DNA of 64,000 nt from Symbiodinium natans (taxonomy: Eukaryota > Sar > Dinophyceae > Suessiales > Symbiodiniaceae). Where the stretch lies: positions 201,007-265,006 of the forward strand of contig CAJNDS010002382.1 of the NCBI GenBank assembly GCA_905221605.1, read 5' to 3'. Positions within the stretch are counted from its first letter, which is position 1. Each line of letters opens with the position of its first letter. Positions 19,372 through 27,569 of the stretch are shown here, piece after piece. Below the pieces are notes generated by a model. That model did no database searches and was not told the origin of the DNA. It worked only from the letters and a program-made list of their open reading frames with translations. A program made the position numbers and the translations under genes.

Positions 19372-20199
19372 ATGGCTGGCCAGAAAAAGTCGCGCAAGGG
19401 CATAAAGCTGGGACAGGCGCCGGCCCTGTCAGTGAGCACATGGGCTCAGTGGATCAAATTTGTTGGGCAGGAAGCTGGTGCGCGCATGGCCATGATACTC
19501 AGCTTGACCTACATGTTTGGCTTGCGATGTTCGGAGGCTCTCACTTTGAAGAGAAGTGACTTTAGTTTCCATGGTGACATACCAAAGCTTGTTGTCACTG
19601 GCGAGACACAGGGGAACCGGAAATCTCCGGGGGAGGTCTACTGCCGCAAGAAGCATATGTGCTGGCTGAAATCAGTCTTCAAGTCTGGTTACACTGTAGA
19701 ACGCACAAAGAAGCACAAGCACGGAAAGGGCCGCAAGAAGACAATCACAAGGCAAGATAAGTACGAAATCCCATCTGAAGGATTTCTTTTCCGCAGTCGC
19801 AAAGAAGCCAAACAGCCACACTTGCATTATCATGCAGTCTATGCCCAGGTAAAGCGACTGGCTCCGAGATTTCTCGAGCATTTACGAAACCAGGGCCAAA
19901 AGTGGGGGCCAGAGGTGGCAAAGCTTCGCCCGCACAGTGGCCGGGCAACATTGATTACAGAGTTGCTCGGAGATGGCATGTCCACAGCGCTTTCGATGAA
20001 ATTTGCCCGACACGCCTCTGGTTCTGTGAAAGTCCACCTGAAATATGGACGTCTGACTCTGAAAGATGTCAAAGCAGCATGTGACAAGATGGACAGCAAA
20101 GGATCAACTTGGCCGGATTTCTCCAGGGTGCCCACAGCAAAGCTGAAAAGGGCTCGCTTGGACATAGACCAGGAACTCCGCAAACGTGTGAAGAATTAA
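19372..20199 (+). CDS. Tyrosine recombinase (integrase-type), catalytic domain only
   Basis: An intact, intronless 275-residue protein from ATG at 19372 to TAA. Residues 45-60 (MFGLRCSEALTLK) carry box I with catalytic Arg52. Residues 188-191 (HSGR) are the H-x-x-R of box II, His214 (ARHAS) is the next active-site position, and Tyr225 (LKYGRL) is the expected nucleophile. Spacings (26 and 11 residues) fit the family. Such enzymes cut and rejoin DNA at paired inverted sites through a 3'-phosphotyrosine. A lysine-rich insertion (RTKKHKHGKGRKK, about 111-123) sits between the conserved boxes. The usual N-terminal core-binding domain is absent or reduced to about 25 residues, so it may act with a partner or be a domesticated fragment of a Crypton-like or other YR element. 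It lies beside a 6.5-kb inverted-repeat block. Confidence 0.85.
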   Translation: MAGQKKSRKGIKLGQAPALSVSTWAQWIKFVGQEAGARMAMILSLTYMFGLRCSEALTLKRSDFSFHGDIPKLVVTGETQGNRKSPGEVYCRKKHMCWLKSVFKSGYTVERTKKHKHGKGRKKTITRQDKYEIPSEGFLFRSRKEAKQPHLHYHAVYAQVKRLAPRFLEHLRNQGQKWGPEVAKLRPHSGRATLITELLGDGMSTALSMKFARHASGSVKVHLKYGRLTLKDVKAACDKMDSKGSTWPDFSRVPTAKLKRARLDIDQELRKRVKN

Positions 20200-20556
20200 G
20201 GAAGTGCATGGATGCAGGCCTATGATGGCCTCAAGCTTACTAATGTGACTGGATTGGCTGGGTAAAAAAAAGCAACCTCGGTGACATTCTGATTTGTCAA
20301 CATTTTGGGGAAGGCTTACTTCTTGACTCTCCCCTCCCCCCCACCCCCCAAAAAACCTCAGCAACCCTGGGCCCTGGCCCATTTAAAGCAGGGCAATGAA
20401 GCAATCCGAAACCCATTTCAAGTGTTAGGGGCAACCCTTCTGGGTTATAGGCAACCCCTTTGGTAAGTAAGCTTTATGGCCATTTGCTTGCTTCTTAACC
20501 GTTTTTCCTCCACCAAAGCTTACTTGTGCGCTCCTCCTCATCCTCCTCATCCGGCT

Positions 20557-21045
20557 GCGCCTCCCGGCACAAAGCCTGCGGTTGTTTGCTACGGTGAGGG
20601 TTTGGCATTGAACACTAGAGGAACCTTCCTATTCCTAGAACCTTCCTAGATCCTGAACCCTAACCCCCCCCCCCCCTTCAGGGTACAGGATTTAAGGTTG
20701 AGGTTTAACCTTCGAACCCTCCTAGACACTAAACCCTAAACATCAAGAGAGGCCTTTTGGAAGTCTACCAGGTATAGGGCTTAGGGTTTAGGATCTAGGG
20801 GAGAACTAAATTGACCCTCCTAGAACCTAAAACCTAAACCTTAAACCTAAGGCCTAAACTTTGAACCCTTTGGCGATTTGCTGCAGTCTTTGCGCCGCGA
20901 GGCGCAGCCTGAGAACCCCAACACTAAACCCACAACCCTCCAAACAAACTGCAGGCTTTGCGCCTCACGGCGCAGCCTCAGAAGCCCAAACCCCAAACCC
21001 ACTGAACCCGATACCCAGGAAACCAGGCATTGCGCCTCGCGGCGC
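20557..21045. repeat. Four GNRA-type hairpins, three in closely related context
   Basis: At 20557-20570 the minus strand reads GTGCC-GGGA-GGCGC. At 20892-20905 the plus strand reads GCGCC-GCGA-GGCGC. At 20960-20973 the minus strand reads GCGCC-GTGA-GGCGC, and at 21032-21045 GCGCC-GCGA-GGCGC. The last three lie between CAGGCTTTG-like and CAGCCTGAG-like flanks that extend the stem. Confidence 0.7.
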
Positions 21046-21096
21046 AGCCTGAGAAGGCCAAACCCCAAACCCACAAAACCCGATACCCACGAAACT

Positions 21097-21425
21097 CGAA
21101 ACAAACAACTGCAGGCTTCGATACCCAAACCGATACCCAAACCCCAAACCCACAAAACCCGATACCCAAGAAACCCGAAACAAATCGATGCCCAGGCTTG
21201 GATACCCAAACCGATACCCGAACCCAAACCCTAAACCTTTAGGAAGGTTCAAAGTGTTAAGGCTCTAGGAAGGTTGATTAGGAGAGTTGATTAAGCGTTA
21301 AACCTAACTCCTAAACCCTAAACCCTGGACTTGCAAAGCCTGCTAGGCCCTGGACATGATGGTGGTGCGCTGGCGTGCCTGGAAACCGTGGAGCACTGGC
21401 ACATTTGGAGGTCCGAGACAGGGGG
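21097..21425 (+). repeat. Outer inverted repeat, left arm
   Basis: It matches the reverse complement of 27301-27568 over most of its length, from CGAAACAAACAACTGCAGGC through AACCTTTAGGAAGGTTC and GCTAGGCCCTGGA to GGAGGTCCGAGA, with several indels. The arms enclose about 5.9 kb containing the small genes and palindromes. Confidence 0.85.
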
Positions 21426-21488
21426 TAGAGGGTGGCTTGAAGGAGTGCTTAGTGACTAAGGCTTAGTGCTGAAGTTAAAGGAGCGCTT

Positions 21489-21620
21489 TATGCTGAAACA
21501 TGCACCTACTACTCGACATGGATGCACTAAAGGGGCTGCTTCTGGAAAGAAATGAAGGCGGGCCGTCTTAGGGCTTTGGACTTTTAGTTCCACACAGTTT
21601 ACAAGAGCATTCTTGTTACA
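21489..21620 (+). repeat. Inner inverted repeat with 24092-24330
   Basis: TGCTGAAACATGCAC...TACTACT at the start and AAGGCGGGCCGTCTTAGGGC...GAGCATTCTTGTT at the end recur inverted at 24330-24312 and 24152-24092. The other copy carries about 110 extra bases in the middle. Confidence 0.75.
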
Positions 21621-21700
21621 CTGGAGATTAGACATTGTGTTTTCTGCAGCAATTTTGGCCCCACTGCAGTCCTTGTTTGTCTGACTGTCCCAACTTGCCA

Positions 21701-22246
21701 ATGGCCGTGGCCGGAAAGGCTCAGCAGCCTCTGGTGGAACTTAACGAGCTGCCATCAGCAAGAGAGGAGCTGCACCAGTTGCTGGTTCAGCTTTACACAA
21801 CGCTGTCTGAGGAGCAAAGTTTCCTGGAGTTGCTCATGGATGAGTACCGAGCCAGCTGGACACTGGGAACGCCGATCAAGCATTGGCACCATCGGTGGAT
21901 GGAATTCCACCGTGAGAACCCTGAGGCTGGAAATCGTTTCTCTCCAGGAAACTGGTTCTGGTACTTCGGCATGGTGGTCCTCCTTCCAGGTGAGATGCAG
22001 GGTCGTAGCGACGACAAGAATGCGGGCGATTTTACAGAAGGATTCCTGATGTTCGTCTACGATGCAGGATCCTACTGTCGTCACAGCCGAAAGGTTTTCT
22101 ACCGTTTGTGCCGCTGGGTGCTGGCTTTGAAGAAGTTCCTTGAGCTGTCTTTGCCAATGGCCGAGGACATTTTCGCCTGCCAGCCGACATGGACTTGGCA
22201 GCATGTCACTGTCTTTAATGATATGCTTGCTGCCCGGGGCGTGTGA
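21701..22246 (+). CDS. Hypothetical protein rich in Trp/His, inside the inverted-repeat block
   Basis: ATG at 21701 gives 181 residues. The N-terminal third is helical and leucine-rich (ELHQLLVQLYTTLSEEQSFL). The middle is aromatic (KHWHHRWMEFH, GNWFWYFG). The C-terminal part has a cysteine/arginine-rich helix (YRLCRWVLALKKFLEL). At 21989-22036 a 48-nt in-frame stretch begins GTGAGA and ends TTTTACAG, so a short intron may be removed (protein then 165 residues). No domain was recognised. It reads in the same direction as the recombinase, 1.5 kb downstream. Confidence 0.5.
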   Translation: MAVAGKAQQPLVELNELPSAREELHQLLVQLYTTLSEEQSFLELLMDEYRASWTLGTPIKHWHHRWMEFHRENPEAGNRFSPGNWFWYFGMVVLLPGEMQGRSDDKNAGDFTEGFLMFVYDAGSYCRHSRKVFYRLCRWVLALKKFLELSLPMAEDIFACQPTWTWQHVTVFNDMLAARGV

Positions 22247-22410
22247 GTGCGAGGGTTGCAGTTTATTCCTGAATCAAACCACTGTGGCAGATGTCCTCAA
22301 ACCTTAAGCTCTTACCCCGGAATCGACACTGCAAGCCTCGACTTGCTTTGAATACCATGACTTTCATGGATGAAATTTGTGTAGTGATGTACACACAAAG
22401 ATTCAGAAGT

Positions 22411-22602
22411 CCAACTCGCTTGCGAGGGAAAAAAAGGGGCAAAGTCTGCTTGCTTGCAAGGTTCTTTCGGTTGAGGTTTAGGGTCTAGGGTTTGGAGGAC
22501 ATTTGTTTGCTTGTTGGCGGTGCCCTCCCCGCTACCCTCTCCCCCTTTACCTGCAACCTGCAAGCACTCACAAAGCGCAACCGGTTGCGCTATGTATATT
22601 CC
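22411..22602 (+). repeat. Inverted repeat arm IR-1 left, carrying the palindrome array
   Basis: From CCAACTCGCTTGCGAGG to the first palindrome, this matches the reverse complement of 25071-25275, including TTTGTTTGCTTGTTGGCGGT and CTCCCCCTTTACCTGCAACC. The two arms bound about 2.5 kb. Confidence 0.85.
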
Positions 22603-22813
22603 CAAGCACTCACGAAGCGCAACCGGTTGCGCTATGTATATTCCCAAGCACTCACAAAGCGCAACCGGTTGCGCTATGTATATTCCCAAGCACTCACAAA
22701 GCGCATCCGGTTGCGCTATGTATATTCCCAAGCACTCACAAAGCGCAACCGGTTGCGCTATGTATATTCCCAAGCACTCACAAAGCGCAACCGGTTGCGC
22801 TATGTATATTCCT
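22561..22813. repeat. Six-copy 42-bp array of an 18-bp palindrome
   Basis: AGCGCAACCGGTTGCGCT occurs at 22574, 22616, 22658, 22700 (one base changed), 22742 and 22784. The period is exactly 42 bp and the linker is ATGTATATTCCCAAGCACTC plus four bases. Because 42 is divisible by three, several frames remain open on both strands; they are not genes. The units are not separated by unique spacers, so this is not CRISPR. Confidence 0.95.
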
Positions 22814-23385
22814 GCAAGCACACAGCCGCAGCACTCTCCCCCTTTACCTTCTCCCGTAGTACCTGACCTCTCCTGTACCTCTCCCAAAGCACAAAACCCA
22901 AAAACACTTCGATGCAACACAAGCACACACACACACAAGGGCAGCTGCACAGATGATGTGACTGTGAAGTGTAAACTCAGTCGACAGCTGGGCTTCAGCA
23001 GATGGTTTTGTTATTGTGGGACTTCGTTGTGGAAGCTGTGACCCTGGCAACAGGCCTCGAAGGCGAACCATCGGCCCAGGCAACCGACCTCAGCTTTTTG
23101 TGACACACCAGGGCTTCGGTCTTTGGATTCTCTGCAGACTTCTAGAACAGCGAATCTTCTTTTGCCAGGGTGTTGCAATTGTCAGCTGTGCAGTCGGTCA
23201 AAGGAACCTCTCCTGTCACTTGAGAGAGCTTGAAACGGATCCGGAGCCCTTGACCTTCAGGTGGCTCCACCAAGTGGGGAGCTCAGCCACGAACTGGTTC
23301 CACTTGGAGCGGATGTGCTCTGCAGTCACTTAAGTTTAGACTTGGATTAAGTGCCTGACTGGACTTGCACAACACATGAAAACCA

Positions 23386-23709
23386 TCAAACGAAAAATCC
23401 AAAACATGTCCGGGGCTCCGCCTCACCCTGCTCCACCTCACCCTGCTCCACGTCACCCTGCTCCACGTCACCCTGAAGCTCCACCTCACCCTGAAGCTCC
23501 ACCTCAGTCTGAAGCATCTCAGCCGGCTGCTGCTCTGAGGTCCGCTGCGCATCCAGCCGTGCAGCTGGCTCCGTCGGCTGTGCTTTCGCCTGCAGAGCAG
23601 TCTGAAGCATCTCAGCCGGCTGCTGCTCTGAGGTCCGCTGCGCATCCAGCCAAGGTGCAGGTGGCTCCGTCGGCTTTGCTTTTGACTTCAGAGCAGACCG
23701 CGGGTCCAT
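23386..23709 (-). CDS. Small repeat-containing protein within IR-1
   Basis: ATG at 23709 opens 107 codons. Two near-identical blocks (LDAQRTSEQQPAEMLQT, about residues 22-38 and 52-68) are followed by a run of short acidic repeats (VELQGEVELQGDVEQG). Low complexity and the antisense proline-rich frame weaken the case. The minus frame is preferred for its less biased composition and proper ATG. It lies between the inverted arms at 22411-22602 and 25071-25275. No family was recognised. Confidence 0.3.
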   Translation of the reverse strand: MDPRSALKSKAKPTEPPAPWLDAQRTSEQQPAEMLQTALQAKAQPTEPAARLDAQRTSEQQPAEMLQTEVELQGEVELQGDVEQGDVEQGEVEQGEAEPRTCFGFFV

Positions 23710-23938
23710 GGCAGCTCGTGTTTCGGTGACCTAGTGTGTCAGGTTTTTTTGGCTGCACCTGTACATAGAAGCCCTTCAGTGGAATTCCTCTCCTTTAAGA
23801 TTTCTCTATTGCACCTATACTGCTTGTGTTTCGGTGACCCACTGTATGAGCCCTGCACTCGAGCCTCAACGGTTTCAGAGGGTCACTGGCAGAGAGTAGG
23901 AACTGTTTGCAATTCTAAGGAACCTTGCCTTTCAGGCT

Positions 23939-23952
23939 GCACCTTTCGGCGC
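23939..23952 (-). repeat. GNRA-loop hairpin
   Basis: The minus strand reads GCGCC-GAAA-GGTGC. The stem is closed by a GU wobble where other copies have GC or UG. The upstream context TTTCAGGCTG is shared with the other members. Confidence 0.65.
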
Positions 23953-24091
23953 AAGCCGTTTGTTTCTGTGTGGGGACGACAGGTGAGCAGGAACTCGTTT
24001 GCAATCATAATTTCTTGCAAATCACCTGTCAGAATTCCTGGAACTAGAAAACATCATCCTCCCAAACCATTCCAAACACAATCTCCAGCCA

Positions 24092-24330
24092 AACAAGAAT
24101 GCTCTTGTAAACTAAAGTTGCAAAGCCCTAAAACGGCCCGCCTTCATGTCTTTTGAGAAGTCGGTGGCTCTGCAGGTCTTTCCGGGGGCAGGGGCCTGCA
24201 GCAGCGGAACTCCAAGGCAGGGGCCGGGGCAGCACAAGCACAAGTAAGCTTTGGGGGAGAGAACGCCCAAGAAGCAAGCAAATGGCTGCCCCTTTTGTGG
24301 ATCCAGGTTGAGTAGTAAGTGCATGTTTCA
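24092..24330 (-). repeat. Inverted copy of 21489-21620
   Basis: Ends match the other copy in reverse complement. The segment then continues into TTTCAGCACTATTGCACCCA CTCCGAACACCC, which recurs in the same orientation at 27256-27297. Confidence 0.7.
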
Positions 24331-24530
24331 GCACTATTGCACCCACTCCGAACACCCTTCCCAGCCTCAGGGCAGGCTTGGGTTGCTTTGACAGGCGAGA
24401 AGTAGAACATTCATGATGGGATATTGCTGCCTCAGACTCAGCAGTCCATACATGCTACATGATGATTGTGAGCGCAGGAAGGTTGTGGGATCCTGCAGTC
24501 CGGTGTCGGGGTGGTTGCAGGAATACACAT

Positions 24531-25108
24531 AGTGCAACCGGTTGCGGTTTGTGTGTGCTTGCAGGAAGATGCATAGGGCAGCTGGTGTGGGACCTAGTGT
24601 CTGGCCTTGCACTAGCTGCCAGTGCCAGGCTGGTGGGCTGTCGCAATCTTCTGCCCTGGCCGGGAGCTTGGGAGCATCTAGCCGCTTCCAAACGCAGCAA
24701 CCCAATTACATGATCCATGATCCATGATCACTCTGGGTACGGTGCCGGAAGGTTGCAAGCACCTGGAAGACACTTACTTATTACTGCTGTGTGCTTGCAG
24801 GAATATACATAGCGCAACCGGTTGCGCTTTGTGAGTGCTTGCAGGTTGCAAGCACCTGGAAGACACTTACGGCTGTGTGCTTGCAGGAATATACATAGCG
24901 CAACCGGTTGCTCTTTGTGAGTGCTTGCAGGTTGCAAGCACCTGGAAGACACTTACTTATTACTGCTGTGTGCTTGCAGGAATATACATAGCGCAACCGG
25001 TTGCGCTTTGTGAGTGCTTGCAGGTTGCAAGCACCTGGAAGACACTTACTCATTACTGCTGTGTGCTTGCAGGAATATACATAGCGCAACCGGTTGCGCT
25101 TTGTGAGT
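24531..25108. repeat. Palindrome array in opposite orientation, about 90-bp units
   Basis: A diverged palindrome at 24532 is followed by good copies at 24811, 24897 (one change), 24990 and 25083. Each unit reads GTGCTTGCAGGAATATACAT, the palindrome, then TTGTGAGTGCTTGCAGG. Between units GTGCTTGCA-GGT-TGCAAGCAC forms a second perfect hairpin, followed by CTGGAAGACACTTAC. Confidence 0.9.
24630..24760 (+). repeat. Direct repeat with 25280-25402
   Basis: GGCTG-GGCAATCTTCTG-CCTGGCCGGGAGCTTGGGAG to GATCACTCTGGGTACGGTGC is present twice in the same orientation about 640 bp apart. Each copy leads into palindrome units, so whole palindrome-bearing blocks have been duplicated. Confidence 0.8.
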
Positions 25109-25275
25109 GCTTGCAGGTTGCAGGTAAAGGGGGAGAGTGTAGCGGGGAGGGCACCGCCAACAAGCAAACAAATGGCCATCCGAACCCTAGACCCTAAACC
25201 TCGACCACCAGTACAGTACATGTTCTGTCGAAAGAACCTTGAAATCAAGCAGACTCTGCCTCGCAAGCGAGTTGG
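25071..25275 (-). repeat. Inverted repeat arm IR-1 right
   Basis: This is the reverse complement of 22411-22602, ending at GCAAGCGAGTTGG. The inner end carries a palindrome (25083-25100). Confidence 0.85.
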
Positions 25276-25442
25276 CCAGGCTGGCAGGCTGTGGCAATCT
25301 TCTGTCCTGGCCGGGAGCTTGGGAGGGAGCATCTAGCCGCTTCCAAACGCAGCAACCCAATTACATGATCCATGATCACTCTGGGTACGGTGCAGGAAGG
25401 TTGCAAGTACCTGGAAGACACTTACGGCTCTGTGCTTGCAGG

Positions 25443-25662
25443 AAAATACATAGCGCAACCGGTTGCGCTTTGTGAGTGCTTGCAGGTTGCAAGCACCTGG
25501 AAGACACTTACGGCTGTGTGCTTGCAGGAATATACATAGCGCAACCGGTTGCGCTTTGTGAGTGCTAGCAGAAAATGGACAGCTGCTTGCGGTTTGATGG
25601 TTACACCTGTGAAAAAAGGCTACTGCCTGGGCTTCTACTGCAGCTGCCACCCCCCCCCCCGG
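25443..25662 (+). repeat. Inverted repeat arm IR-2 left, two palindromes
   Basis: Palindromes at 25452 and 25538, the GACAGCTGCTTGCGGTTTGATGGTTAC segment, then CAGCTGCCAC and a C-run (25650-25660). The order repeats inverted at 26206-26406. Confidence 0.85.
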
Positions 25663-25719
25663 CTCATGACCCAACTTTTTTCAACGTCGCTGGTCCTGGA
25701 GCTAAATTCTGATTCTGAT

Positions 25720-26088
25720 CTACTGTTGTCCCATGATCAGAGTTTCAGCATCTGAATCATCAGTGTTCCTGTCCTGCTCGACGAGTACTTCGTCCACACC
25801 CTGCTGCATGAAGTGAGGCGCAGGGCCCAGCGTGGCAGGGTCTCGGTTGGTTCGGAGGACTTGCCGCATCATTGCATCCCACTGCTCTTGAAGGAGGGGC
25901 CAAGGCTCAGGGGCTCGAGCTTGGTCTCGTAGGAAAGACTCGTAGTCGGCTGTCAGACTGGCCACGAACTGTCCCCAAGTCACCTGTAGCCGGCGTCTTT
26001 TGGGTGGCTTCGGCGGCGTAAAGTCAACAGTGGCAGGCGGCTGCCTCTTTGGAGGTGTGTGTCCCCCGTTGCCACGCTCCAACGACAT
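25720..26088 (-). CDS. Small hypothetical protein framed by IR-2
   Basis: ATG at 26088 (MSLERGNGGHTPPKRQPP) gives 122 residues. The first third is proline-rich and basic with PPKPPKRRRLQ, a likely nuclear localisation signal. Residues 40-80 (VTWGQFVASLTADYESFLRD) look like a short helical domain with conserved-looking tryptophans. The tail is acidic (EQDRNTDDSDAE). An in-frame extension to 26148 is possible if an upstream exon exists. It is the only frame in the 543 bp enclosed by the inverted arms 25443-25662 and 26206-26406, so it may be the cargo of a mobile cassette. It has no recognisable nuclease or transposase motif. Confidence 0.5.
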   Translation of the reverse strand: MSLERGNGGHTPPKRQPPATVDFTPPKPPKRRRLQVTWGQFVASLTADYESFLRDQARAPEPWPLLQEQWDAMMRQVLRTNRDPATLGPAPHFMQQGVDEVLVEQDRNTDDSDAETLIMGQQ

Positions 26089-26205
26089 GATGCTGATGAG
26101 TCGACTCACTAAAAAAGTCTGAGCCGGACCACACGGACAGCGCTGCATTCATGTTGTCACAGCACGCAATCATACCGAATGCCAAGTGCTTCGGCGCATG
26201 CCAAA

Positions 26206-26406
26206 TGCGTGGGGGGGGGGGGGGGGTGGCAGCTGTTGTAACCATCAAACCGCAACCAGCTGTCCATTGCATTTTTCTGCAAGCACTCACAAAGCGCAAC
26301 CGGTTGCGCTATGTATATTCCTGCAAGCACACAGCCGTAAGTGTCTTCCAGGTGCTTGCAATCTGCAAGCACTCACAAAGCGCAACCGGTTGCGCTATGT
26401 ATATTC
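26206..26406 (-). repeat. Inverted repeat arm IR-2 right, two palindromes
   Basis: A 16-G run (26211-26226), GGCAGCTG, the GTAACCATCAAACCGCAACC segment and palindromes at 26293 and 26379 form the reverse complement of 25443-25662. The outer end runs into GGTTTAGGGTTCGG, a telomere-like word. Confidence 0.85.
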
Positions 26407-26482
26407 CTGGTTTAGGGTTCGGCATGACAAGCACCTCATTTTGTTCTTGTCCTGCAACAGCCTCAGTGGTGTGTATGTGCCC

Positions 26483-27031
26483 TCAGAACTGCATTTGGCC
26501 TGTGCCGCATCCTTCTTCAAGATTGCCAATCACATTCGCCCAAACACATTCAGAATGTCTGAAGCTCTTCACTCCAAAATTCTTTCGCTTCATATACCCT
26601 GCTCGCAGCTCATCGGGGTCGCTCAACGGACCTGCGGCCATTGCAAAAGTCAGGAGGCCATGCACCTTGCATGATGCCGGAATCGTCACCTTGCAGTCAC
26701 GCACCCTTTCAAGCCAGGCATATGCCACACCCAGCACACTGTGGACATGGGACATCTTGAAGGCTGCAGCAATCTTGAGATCATCCATCTCACCTTCTAG
26801 GGCTTGCAGCAAGTTGTCAACTGATGCTGTTCTGGATCCTGAAGTTGCCTGCCACCCAAATTGGAACAGGGAAGGTTTGGCAGTGGTTTTCTGCCGAAGT
26901 CTCCTGCTCAGGACCTTCTGGTGATGCCGCCCTATCCTGTTGTTTGGATCACACTTCTTGCAAATGTTCTTTGGGGGCCTTCTGTAGGTTCGGCCGTCGA
27001 CACATAGTTTGCACCGCCAGCCAGACCCCAT
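26483..27031 (-). CDS. Hypothetical protein with N-terminal C-x2-C ... C-x2-C zinc motif
   Basis: ATG at 27031 gives 182 residues. Cys7, Cys10, Cys24 and Cys27 form C-x2-C-x13-C-x2-C in a basic context (YRRPPKNICKKC), the pattern of a small zinc ribbon that could bind nucleic acid. Residues 28-55 are strongly basic (RRLRQK). The middle (about 70-130) is helical with VLGVAYAWLERV. The C-terminal part is also basic, and the last residues may run past a missed donor. No family was identified. It lies within the outer inverted repeat, next to IR-2 and in the same orientation as 25720-26088. Confidence 0.5.
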   Translation of the reverse strand: MGSGWRCKLCVDGRTYRRPPKNICKKCDPNNRIGRHHQKVLSRRLRQKTTAKPSLFQFGWQATSGSRTASVDNLLQALEGEMDDLKIAAAFKMSHVHSVLGVAYAWLERVRDCKVTIPASCKVHGLLTFAMAAGPLSDPDELRAGYMKRKNFGVKSFRHSECVWANVIGNLEEGCGTGQMQF

Positions 27032-27300
27032 TGCAATTGCAAATGTCTCGGCGTTCTAGTGGAACAAATTATAGACCTTGAAGCAAACCTAAAGTTTGAC
27101 AACGGCACAGCCAACGCACAACAGCAAGCACTTCCATGAAAAGCAACATGAAAATTCTTCAAGCAAGCATGAAGCTGATGCTGATTGGTTGCTCTAAGCT
27201 GGCTGTCGTGCTTGATCCCAGAAACCGCCGGGATAAGCAAGCTGCGAATAAAAGCATTTTCAGCACTATTGCACCCACTCCGAACACCCTTCCCACCCCA

Positions 27301-27568
27301 CCCCCCTCTCGGACCTCCAAATTTGCCAGTGTCTTCTGGCAGGCCAGCGCACCACCATCTCCAGGGCCTAGCAGGCTTTGCAGGTCCAGGGTTTAGGGAT
27401 TAGGAGTTAGGTTCAACCCTCCTAGAGCCTTAACAGTCTGAACCTTCCTAAAGGTTTAGGGTTTGGAGCCTGGGCATCGATGTGTTTCGGGTTTCGTGGG
27501 TATCGGGCTTTGTGGGTTTAGGGTTTGGGTATCGGGTTGGGTATCGAAGCCTGCAGTTGTTTGTTTCG
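27301..27568 (-). repeat. Outer inverted repeat, right arm
   Basis: Reverse complement of 21097-21425 with indels. The preceding TTTCAGCACTATTGCACCC word (27256) is shared with 24330. It overlaps the likely 3' untranslated part of the next minus-strand gene. Confidence 0.85.
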
Positions 27569-27569
27569 G

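Noticed and set aside
22561-22813. CRISPR-like array
   Set aside because: Linkers between palindromes are identical rather than unique spacers, no cas genes are present, and the context is eukaryotic.
22312-23041. Long open frames on both strands across the 42-bp array
   Set aside because: The period is divisible by three and the unit lacks stops, so several frames stay open. The translation is only the repeat (IAQPVALCECL or ALTKRNRLRYVYS).
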